From Leishmania mexicana MHOM/GT/2001/U1103 (taxonomy: Eukaryota; Euglenozoa; Kinetoplastea; Trypanosomatida; Trypanosomatidae), in NCBI RefSeq assembly GCF_000234665.1, contig NC_018337.1, forward strand, positions 520,222 through 584,221: a stretch of 64,000 nt of DNA. The letters run 5' to 3'. Positions 17,442-26,800 of the stretch are shown here, piece by piece (the stretch's first letter is position 1; each line of letters opens with the position of its first letter). A program made the translations under genes and the position numbers. The notes beneath the pieces were generated by a model. The model was not told the origin of the DNA. It searched no databases and saw only the letters and a list, made by a program, of their open reading frames with translations.

Positions 17442-18203
17442 TTCGGCGCCGACGGTGCGTAGGGTGGATTAGATCCCAAGAAAAACACACACAAAAGAAC
17501 AGGAACAGTAGCCGCAGCTGATTAGGGACGTGCGCATGTGTATAATGACAAGTGAGCTCTGCCGACGAAAAGCGGTGCCGTATGCGGTTGTGGGAAATGA
17601 TGCAGACCGGTAATAGGAAACAGGTGACCGAGGGGAAGTGCACACAACCGCGTCAGCAGTAGCGTGGTGAGTGCGCGTGTGCTCCACACGCGTTGGCCGG
17701 CAGGGTGCGATGATGGCAGGGCAGTAGGCCGGGAAGGAGGTGCACAGGAAGAGGGGGGGGGGGAAATGCAGAAAAAGAAGACACAGATTATAAATAGGAC
17801 AGAGCTGCGGGGATGTTACGGTGGACCGGCTCGGTGCCTTGCCCGAGCTCGTCTCGTCGCTGAAGGAGGAGGGCGTACCATACATCGCGGATGGTCTGTC
17901 GAGCGCCGTCCTGTTCAAGGAGAGAACAGGACCAACGTTCCTTCGAGTTTTTCCCTGTACCAGAGATCAGGTGTGTGTGTGTGTGTGCTTGTGTGTCTGT
18001 GCTGATCCGCGCAGTGGTTCCCTTACAACGAAGAAAGCCCGCATCTTGCAAATCGAAGAGATGATGAATGACTTGCAGAGCAGCAGCAGCAGCAGCAGCA
18101 ATTTCGCGAGTTCTGAAGAGGGGCTCGCACCTCCTACCCACTCCACCTCTTCGTTATTTCTCATGCACATGCGCGCGCACGCTATCGGCGCACTGCTACA
18201 CGT
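17442..18203. other. Intergenic region with GT and CAG repeats
   Basis: About 760 bases with a GT run near 17970-17990 and a CAG run at 18080-18100 (CTG on the transcribed strand). No credible gene. It contains the 3' UTR of the polymerase gene and the 5' UTR of the phosphatase. Confidence 0.55.
18080..18100 (+). repeat. CAG trinucleotide run
   Basis: Seven consecutive CAG units on the plus strand, about 100 bases downstream of the polymerase stop codon, so CUG repeats in its likely 3' UTR. Confidence 0.8.
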
Positions 18204-21200
18204 CTACACCACGCCTAGGTCGTGCTCCACGGACCACTCCTGCAAGTTACCCAGCGAATCGCCAAACTTAGCTGTCACACTCAGCGGTACGAGCAACTGC
18301 ATGGCGTGCGACATCGCTGAGGACACCAGCGGCACCACCATCGGGAGCAGCTCCTTGCGCACCATGAAGACCATCTCGTCGTGGATCTGCGAAAGCAGGG
18401 ATACGTCGGAGCGATCGTAGCGCTGCAGCACCTCCTTTGACACGGCAAGCATCGCCATCTTCATCACGTCTGCCGCGCTGCCCTGCACGACGCTGTTGAA
18501 GGCCTGCCGTTCCGCATACGACCGTCGCGAGAGCACCGTGCTGCGGATGTCCGGCAGGTACCTCAGGCGACCGCTGAGGGTGCGCACGAACCCATTGGCG
18601 CGGGCTTCCTCGACGACGCGGCGGTGATACGCGTCGATGCCGGGAAAGGCGTTTGTCAGCAACGAGGTGATGTGCAGCGCCCGATCAACCGTAACGCCCA
18701 TGTGCGTCGCAAGCGTCTTGGGGCCGGCGCCGTAGAGCACACCAAAGACGACGCGCTTGGCCAGACTGCGCTCCTCAGTGCTTACGGGCTTCTTCTTGAA
18801 GACCACCTCGGCGATCGCCCGGTGAATATCTGCCGACGTCGTCAGTGCCTCTACGAGTGCGGCGTCGCCGCATAGGTGCGCTAGTACGCGTAGCTCGATC
18901 TGTTCGTAGTCAATGGACAAGAGCACGCATCCGCCAGCGGCAACGAAGCAGCGCCGAAAACCCAAGAGGTCATCATCGCCGTCCTCCTCGGCGTCATTGC
19001 CTGCCACGGCGGCTGTGATGCCATTACGTGGAAGATTCTGAAGATTCGGCTCAACGCAGGATAGCCGTCCAGTGTCGGTGCCTTCCTGAAGAAAGTTTGG
19101 GTGCAGCGTGGCGTACCCCCTTGCAGGAAGAATAACCTCGCCCGCCGGCGTCGCGTTTGCATCCTCTCGGCTGCTCCGTTGGTTTCGTGCTGGCATTGGC
19201 TCGGCGCTGCTAGTGCCGTATCCGTTGCTGCTCGTGTGAAGCCAGCGATCTACAAACGGGCTGTCGTCGTTCATGTCCACCGCTTCTCTTATAACCAGCG
19301 GCGACACGGCCTTGGCGCCCTCATCATTGTCGTGCGCCTGCTGCCGCCCCTCCGTGCTCTCACTGGTCCCCGCCTCAGCGTTAACGCCGTCGCGACAAGG
19401 GGCTGGGCTTGCTTGTGCCCTAGAGCGCACCACGGCGTAGCCCATCATCCCTTCGACGTATGTCTGCATCAGCTTCGACACCTTGCGATAGCGCAACAAG
19501 CACGCAGGAAACTCGTGATGCCGGGCGAGGGCACGCAGTGTATCCTCCGCCGTTGACAGCCGCCCCCCTTTTGTGACTGTGAGCCCAGTGGCGCCGACGG
19601 CTTCGCCATTTCCGGATTTGAGCAAGTATTTGCCCAGCTGAAGCACCTCGTAGAGTGCCTTGCGGCACTGATCGTGGCTCTGAATATTGAAGTCCTCGCC
19701 AAGCTCCGGGACAAGTTTGCTGGCAAGTCGGCGCTGCTGTGCCATCTCCGCCTCGCAGCTCTTCTCGTAGCGGTGAACCTCGTGCAGATCCACGCGCATG
19801 CCATTGTACTTCAGAAGCGCCAGCAGGAGCGCAATCCGCTTCTCCTGCCGCAGGAACGCTTGCAGGAGCCCTTTGCTGCCCAGCAAACCGTAAAGACTGC
19901 GGTACACAGTGGCCAAGTAGTACACTTGATGGGCTAGTTGGCACTGTGCGGACGTTAGGGGCGGCGCGGGGGCTGCTGTTGCGGCGGCGGCGGCAGTCCC
20001 GATGCTTTCGGCAAAAATGGTCCTTGAGTGCGAGAAGCACCCTGCGTTGCTCACGTTCTCCAGCTGCACTGTCGGCGGCAGCTTCCCGCTACAAACGTGC
20101 AGGAGCAACTGACTGTAGTCGTAGAGGACGCTCGTGTCCGCGTCACTCGCCCCGTCCGCGGCGGCGGCGGAGCCTCCCCCCGCTAAAGCGTGCACGGCGG
20201 GAGGAGCCTTCGACAGAGTACTTGCCACGTGCAGCTGAGCCATCCACGCCATCACGCGCACGTCGCTGACACAGTTCGACCACAATGTGCCCTTGCAGTA
20301 AGCGAGTAGCGCCACCAGGAGCACCTGCGCATTGAAGGTAATGAGCTCCACCCCAGGTAGCTCTGTGAGAACGCGGCACAGAAACGCCAAGCCAACGGTC
20401 TGTGCCGGCAGCGCGTACATGTCGTCTTTCCACCGTATCAGAACAAGCTCCAGGTGCTGGTGGCTACGCACGGGGTCGAGGGAGGAGAAGCAGCACGACA
20501 CGCGGCGCTTAGCCGTCTTGGCGCCGCTGCTGTAGCAGGTAAAGTTCGTGCGGGACTCCACCCTCGCGAGCGCCGCTGCCGTGCTGGTATTGCCAGTGAG
20601 GGCCGAAACGCCGACAAACAGGGGTGGTGCTTGGATGCGATCCGGGTCGTTGAGGGCACGGCGCACGTCGCTGAACAGCTCCTCGGCCGATTCCTGCAGA
20701 TAGATGTAGGGGACAGAGACCGTGGCCGCCGCGGTGGGTCCATTCTGCAGCTCCGCCATCGCGCCCCCGCCAGCTTCGGAGGACGTCAGAGAGAAAAGCG
20801 TGCGAGGAGCCGGCATCGCACACACAGAGGGGTCCAGGGCACCAGGAAGGATTGCGTCGCCCCCACTCCGCTTCCTCGTCTTCGGCTTCCTCTTCGCAAC
20901 GGAGGCGTCAGCAGCGGCATTCGTGCCGGCACCATCGCGCCTCCGTGCTGTTGGCTTGCTTCGTGCGCCGCTGCCGGACGCGCCCCGGTCTTGCATGACG
21001 GCGCCGGTCTCGTCTCGCGTGCTGCCCACGTTTGCTTCCGCCCTCTCGTCGCGGTCATTGCTGTGAGCTGCCTTCGCATCCCTCTTCCGTTTCTTGCCGC
21101 CCCAGTGCTTCGCTGTCCACAGGGATGATCCGCAGTCGCCACTGACGCTGCTGTTGCGTTTTGGAGGCCCACACCTTTGCTCCTCAGAGCTGTGCTGCAC

Positions 21201-21872
21201 CTTCTCTGATAGCTTTGCCAGCTCCGCCTGCAGTCGAAAGATGACGTCGGTGCAGGCGGCGCCGCTTGTGTCAGGGGCCCGCTTGGGCAGCGTAACCAGC
21301 GCTGGACCGGGGATGCGGGTGCGCGGCGGGGCCGCCTCGGTTTGCCGTTGGCACGTCGCACTCCCGCCATTCGCGGCGTGCTCGTCATCGTCGCTCACCA
21401 CGACTACTTCGTCGTCGTGAGCAGAGTTCACCGCCGCTGCAGTTCTGTTCCGGCGGCGCTCGTGTAGCAACTGGACCCCGTCCCTGTCGTCGGCGCTTTC
21501 CTCGGGGCGAAGACGGGCGGTGGTTTGTGGCTGCTGCTGCTGTTCTGGTGGAGGTGACGGCCGCGACGAAGCCGCCGACCCAATCTGAAGTCCGAACTGA
21601 TGCCACTTCCGTACATTCCGTGTTGTTTCCTCGCTCTCAGGTAGCTTATGAAAGCTTGGCTGCATCCATGCAGCAGTGTCGCTCTGAAGGACCCCTGAGG
21701 CGAGGCCGCCAGATGGCTGTGCGCCGATGGCAGAGGAGGAGGACGCACTCCCATCAGGGAAGGACCAGGCAGACCCAGACGGCTTGGCCCCGGTCGTGGA
21801 GGTGAGGTGTGTCATCGGCACCATGCGAAAGGCGTGGCGCGGGAAATCGGCCGTTCGCTGAAACGGGTCCAT
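18204..21872 (-). CDS. Family A DNA polymerase, Pol theta-like, without helicase domain
   Basis: A 1222-aa protein. The C-terminal third is a complete family A polymerase: RLSCVEPNLQNLP, motif A SIDYEQIELRVLAHL near residue 986, motif B KRVVFGVLYGAG near 1040, QGSAADVMKMAM, and motif C LSQIHDEMVF near 1160. The catalytic Asp of motifs A and C are present. Before it come a thumb-like segment (STAEDTLRALARHHEF, MQTYVEGMMGY) and a degenerate exonuclease-like region without obvious metal ligands. About 260 N-terminal residues are low-complexity, basic and Ser/Ala-rich, with KR-rich candidate nuclear signals near 265-350. No helicase is fused, unlike animal Pol theta; monofunctional Pol theta-like enzymes have been described in Leishmania. 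Likely role: translesion synthesis or end joining. The longest frame starts at GTG; the first ATG after a strong acceptor is 21872. The mitochondrial Pol I-like family is the main alternative. Confidence 0.85.
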   Translation of the reverse strand: MDPFQRTADFPRHAFRMVPMTHLTSTTGAKPSGSAWSFPDGSASSSSAIGAQPSGGLASGVLQSDTAAWMQPSFHKLPESEETTRNVRKWHQFGLQIGSAASSRPSPPPEQQQQPQTTARLRPEESADDRDGVQLLHERRRNRTAAAVNSAHDDEVVVVSDDDEHAANGGSATCQRQTEAAPPRTRIPGPALVTLPKRAPDTSGAACTDVIFRLQAELAKLSEKVQHSSEEQRCGPPKRNSSVSGDCGSSLWTAKHWGGKKRKRDAKAAHSNDRDERAEANVGSTRDETGAVMQDRGASGSGARSKPTARRRDGAGTNAAADASVAKRKPKTRKRSGGDAILPGALDPSVCAMPAPRTLFSLTSSEAGGGAMAELQNGPTAAATVSVPYIYLQESAEELFSDVRRALNDPDRIQAPPLFVGVSALTGNTSTAAALARVESRTNFTCYSSGAKTAKRRVSCCFSSLDPVRSHQHLELVLIRWKDDMYALPAQTVGLAFLCRVLTELPGVELITFNAQVLLVALLAYCKGTLWSNCVSDVRVMAWMAQLHVASTLSKAPPAVHALAGGGSAAAADGASDADTSVLYDYSQLLLHVCSGKLPPTVQLENVSNAGCFSHSRTIFAESIGTAAAAATAAPAPPLTSAQCQLAHQVYYLATVYRSLYGLLGSKGLLQAFLRQEKRIALLLALLKYNGMRVDLHEVHRYEKSCEAEMAQQRRLASKLVPELGEDFNIQSHDQCRKALYEVLQLGKYLLKSGNGEAVGATGLTVTKGGRLSTAEDTLRALARHHEFPACLLRYRKVSKLMQTYVEGMMGYAVVRSRAQASPAPCRDGVNAEAGTSESTEGRQQAHDNDEGAKAVSPLVIREAVDMNDDSPFVDRWLHTSSNGYGTSSAEPMPARNQRSSREDANATPAGEVILPARGYATLHPNFLQEGTDTGRLSCVEPNLQNLPRNGITAAVAGNDAEEDGDDDLLGFRRCFVAAGGCVLLSIDYEQIELRVLAHLCGDAALVEALTTSADIHRAIAEVVFKKKPVSTEERSLAKRVVFGVLYGAGPKTLATHMGVTVDRALHITSLLTNAFPGIDAYHRRVVEEARANGFVRTLSGRLRYLPDIRSTVLSRRSYAERQAFNSVVQGSAADVMKMAMLAVSKEVLQRYDRSDVSLLSQIHDEMVFMVRKELLPMVVPLVSSAMSHAMQLLVPLSVTAKFGDSLGNLQEWSVEHDLGVV

Positions 21873-21918
21873 GTCGAGCTGCGCACGCCACCGCGCAAGG
21901 CCAGATAATCCCCCGTGG

Positions 21919-21955
21919 CTACAACGAAAAAGGAAAAGAGGCACTCAAAACAGGG
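21919..21955 (-). promoter_or_regulatory. Likely spliced-leader acceptor for the polymerase gene
   Basis: Minus strand shows a TTTTCCTTTTTCGTTGTAG-type signal, AG at 21920-21919. The first downstream ATG is 21872, in frame with the polymerase. Confidence 0.65.
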
Positions 21956-23861
21956 GACGGTGTGGAGAGCACGACCACCGCCGCTGCGCTCTTGCTCCTT
22001 GAATGGTGACCTCTCTTCCTCTCTCCGAAAGGCTGTGCGGTAACGTAACGCGTGAGGCGGTGGACGGGGCCACGGTGAAGAGATGAGGGGTGAGAGGGAG
22101 ACGTGCCTTGTAGATCCGAGAGGATGGGACGGCGGAGACTGCGAGGGATGAGCAACACTTCAGTGCATTCTGTCTGTCTCTCTGTGTGTGTGTGCGCGCT
22201 TTCAAGAGGGTGATGCGTCATGTACCCTCGCCTCTCTTGCGATGGGTGGAGTTTTCCTCTCTTGTCTACCCCTGCGCGCGCGTCTCGGTGAGTGCGTCCT
22301 CTTTTCAGATCTCTGTACAGCACGACAGAAAACGTTTCTCTTTTTCGCGTGCGCGTGTGTGGAGGACACGGAGGTTACACGAGGACAAGGGAGGCGTGGG
22401 TGAGGTGGGACGAGCCCTTCAACGGGGGCACGGGAACAGGTGAGAGGGATGTAGGCAAGAACGGGGGAGGGGCCAAGGCCGAGATGGACGCGTTCGAGAG
22501 CGACACGGAAAAAAAAAGAAGCACCCACCCACGCACGTACACGCACACACACACATGAATGTGAAGGGCTCCTGCCTTACCATCGAAAAAACAAAAACAA
22601 AACAAAGCGTCGATGTTTTACGTCATTGCCGCCATGGACGGTTGTGCGTGCGTCTGCGTGATGGCAGTCGAGGGGCCGGGTCGACAGGGACGAGAAGAAA
22701 GACAGATAGGTCCCACTTCGCTCAAGTAATGAGCGCCACCACCACACGGGAAGCCACAGAAGGAAGCCATACCAATATCCATCCACACATAGATGTATAC
22801 AGATAGATGTATGTGACGTGGGCCAAGAGAGTGACAGCGCTGGAGAAAGCAGAAGCTACACATGCGCACCCACACAAGCAAAGATGGAAGAGCAACAACA
22901 ACGCATGCATCTGGCATATGAACAGAGAGGATATGTGTGCGGCGGAAAGACGCACAGCCGGCGATCCGTCCCGGGCCCATGCGCGCACGAGCGATGCGTG
23001 TGCTGGCAAGCGTATAGCCTAGGGTGCAAGGAAGGCACACAGAGGAGGGGGAGGGGTTAGAGAGGGATAAGGAGAGAGCAGTGGCATGAAGAGGGGATGG
23101 GAAGGGAAGGAGGGAGGCTATGAAAGAAGGGGGCCCAACCGCGTACAGGTAGAGCAAAGTAAAAGGATGGAGGGTACAAACGGGGTGGCAGTGGGGGGGG
23201 GGATGGGTGGGTACAGAGGGAGGGAGAGAGGGAAAAGGGAAGGGAGGGGAGGGGGTGGGAGAGAATAGGATGGAAGACGTCGAAGAGAGGGTGGCCAATG
23301 AACTGATCAAGTCCATGCAGACATGTTTGAACAGGAAAAAAAACACGACTAAGAGCGGAAAGAAAAGGCAACGCGGCGAATATAGACAGTGGGAGGGGAG
23401 GAAAGGAGGAGGAGGAGGAGGAGGCAGCGGTAACAGTAGAACACACACAGACACACACACACACGGCAACACATGTGAGCAAGCGTAGACGCGGAAAGAA
23501 CACAAGACGCGCAGACAAGAGTGATGCAGGGGCCTCTCCCGCAAGGACCTTCACAACGCTTGCGCACACGCATATATGCATGCATGTATCTGTGCTGGTG
23601 TCTGCCGTGCCATATTCGCCTTGTGGACGTGCTGTAAAGCGACGTGGTGAAAACAAAACCACGCGCGTGTACAGAGAAAAAGGGCCAGCGAGCAACCATG
23701 CACGCAGACGCCGTGCTCAAGAGCGGCACCCGCCGCACGAGCCCGCACGAGAGACCAAGGATGCTGCGACGCTCCACAATGTGGTTCCGCAGCGCAGCAC
23801 CGCCAATCGGCGCGACCAAGAAACAAAGGAAAGAGAACGGCACATGTACAAGGCATCTCAG
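21956..23861. other. Intergenic region
   Basis: About 1.9 kb of low-complexity sequence. GT/CA runs occur near 22180-22195, 22540-22556 and 23440-23465, GGA runs near 23400-23425, and G/A-rich plus-strand stretches around 23040-23270. Open frames are short and repeat-derived; no gene supported. Confidence 0.6.
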
Positions 23862-26800
23862 CTAACTCCTTCGCTTATCTGGAAGCGCAAAAGGCCGCCT
23901 CGTCGCGTCGTAGAGCGCTTGTCGGTAGGTTGCATCTGCGTAGTCGTCGACGCGACGGCCACCCAGTCGCAGTAGGCGCTCTGGTGAGCGGAGGAGGTCG
24001 AGAAGCTCCAGGAAGAGAAGCTGCTCCATGACCAAGTCACCTACTTGTCCGTCGTTCGCGGAGGAGCGGGCGAGGTACAGGTAGCGCAGCAGCTCCGTTA
24101 CTGGGTCGGGATTGGCCAGCTGCAGGAGTACGACTCGGTGCGCGTCGCCAGAAAAGTAGTTGCGGATGTAGCTGCTCATCACCAAAACAAAGCTCGTGTA
24201 GAGGGCGATGATGCCAACGTTGGGGATCAGCGAGAAACTGCTTTGCACGATCGCCACGTTGTTGGACGCAACCACAAACGTCACTGGGCTTGACATTTCG
24301 TTAATCTCCGCTCGTGACGCGATCTGCGATGAGCCTGCGGAATTGGCGGTCGTAGCAGCCGCGAAGGTGGCTGTTGCCGTGCTGCTTTGGTCACCCTCGG
24401 CACACTTGACACAGCTGAACCCGCGGTATCGCCCCATGCGGTGTAGTGTCAATGAGCAGTTCGCCCTTTGCATGGTTACGTCGGACAGGAATGAGACACC
24501 CGTTCCATAGCTCAGCACATACGGCGAGTACAGGAGCGGCAGTGGGACTACAACAGGCTCCCACACGCTTGCTGAGTATTCTGCCGTGCCAGCTGAGTCA
24601 GCGTCATCCGTTGCGCGCCACACCTTGAGCGCCTCGGCGAGAAGAGCCTGTGAGGTGGACGGCAGCTCGTACGACTCTTCGAGGCCAACCGTGGTCATCG
24701 TAGCCTCACTGGCACGGCTGCGAGTGACGCGGTGACGCGCAAGAAGAGTAACTACCTCAGTTCGTTTACCAAGCCGATCGACAAATTCCTGCAGAGCTGC
24801 TGGTGTGTAGGACCACATCCGGGCGCTGCACGACGCGACATGCGCCGTCTGCCAAGTGTCCGTGACGGCAGCAAAACGTTGGAGGCTCGCGGTTTCCACG
24901 GTGGCGCCGCCCAACGAAAGCGTTTCTGGTGCGTGAAAGCTGAACGGACGTAACGTGGCGTCGGCGCTAAACAGCGGCACGGAAGACATCCCAGCAAAGG
25001 CCACCTCTGTCGCCCAGGCCGTGACGTGGCTCGCGCGCACTTGCGGGCTAAACGTCGAGTACCAAAACAGAGGAAAGAAGAGCACAAGCAGAATGACGGT
25101 GAACCCGAGAACGCCTTGGTAGAGGCGGACCAGGTATGGAAAGTGCCGCCCATGGTGACGGCTTGTGTGGTACAGGTCGTGCATGTCGACGTAGCGCCGA
25201 TACACAGTGTGGTGGATGTCCTCTAGGAGCATCCAATGCTGCACTTTCAGCGTTGTGGCGCTGAACGACCAGTCCAGCATGACACGCAGCTCCACGAGGA
25301 ACGGCACAGCGCGAAACGTCACGTGGCCCAACCAATGAAACAGGTCCGTCTTGATCGTGAAGGGATCATGCAGGTGATACAGTGCGTAGCCGTGACGCAG
25401 CTGCAGCGCGCCACACCAAAGAGAGGCGAGCTTCGCAGAGAGCAGCAGAAATACCGACGCCGTGGTGGCGGCTGAGGGGGTGGGACCGCTGCCTCCCTTG
25501 CTCTCCTGCGCGGTGCGCCAGAGCACATAGAGCACGTGGTAGACAGCGGCCAAGAAGAAGTGTAGCACGTACTTGGCGAAAAGGGCGTGCAGCACGTAGA
25601 GGATGCGCTCCAGGAAGAGGACAACGACGAGCCCCAGCGCGGTGGCCACGAAGATGCCTGGCAGGTTGTTCTGCTGCACTGCGTGGAGAAGGTTACCTTC
25701 AGAGGTGGCGGTGTCCTCTGGCACAATGGCGTAGTAGGCCCAGCCGAAAAGCGCGAGCGAGAGGCCGTCAAAGAAGAGTTGCGCGGCGTAGTAATCGGCG
25801 CCAGCGCCGCAGCGGTGCGCGCTCCAGCAGTGCACATGACGTTTGCAGCTTCCCCACAGCTCCGCGACGGCCCGGTGCGGCTTGTCCTGGTGTGCTTCGC
25901 GAGTGGGCGGCCCGGAGGGCTCTAATGAAGCGAAGGCGGCCACCGAAACGCTGGCCGTCGCGCCAGGCTTGCCTTTGTAATTCCAGAATACGCAGTGGTC
26001 CGAGTAGACGACCGCCCACTGGATAGCAACAGCCGCCACGACGCATCCACTCAACATAAGATCCACCCACATATCGCGGTGGAATTCGCTGCCGAGCATG
26101 GCGGACGGCAACGTGGACGGCGACGACGCCAACAGAGCGGATGGCGCGGTCACGTCGACGCGTAGCAGGAGCAGGTTAAGCCAACGACAGGTGGTCAGGC
26201 TCACAGATGGCCCTATGGTGAGGAGATAGACACGCGCAGCGCACTTGGCGAGGAAGGCGGAGACGGAGAAGAGCATCTGCAAGCGCCAGTACCACAATGG
26301 TGGCCAGGGTCGCTGCAGAAGCGCGTACACGATGCTCGCAAACGACGGCGCAAGATTGATGACGGTGCCGCACACCGCGAATCGGATCAGCATGAGAAGC
26401 GCGCACAGACACGACCAGTGCTGCAATGCGTACAGCTCCAGCAGCCGCCATAGAGAGGGCAAGCGCACAACCTCACGGCGCGAAGCGGTGGAAGAGGGTG
26501 CGCCAACATGAATGCCCAGCGGCGGCATGATTCCTTCCGCAGCCGTGAGTGGTGCTGCTGATGCAAAGGCTGGTCGCGTGTTCTCGGCCACTTCCTCCAT
26601 GGTCTGACGGCATCGTTGCCGCTGAGGATGCGCTGCGTCGGTGCGTGGAGCGGCTGGACACTCGGCTCCTGAACTCTCCACTTCTGCTGGAAGAGGGACT
26701 GTATGGCGCTGCAGGTAGTCACGGAGCAGCTCCACCACTTTATGTGCGACCAGTTGGGCTCTGCCGCGTAGACGCACCAGCAGTGACGACACAGGTGGTC

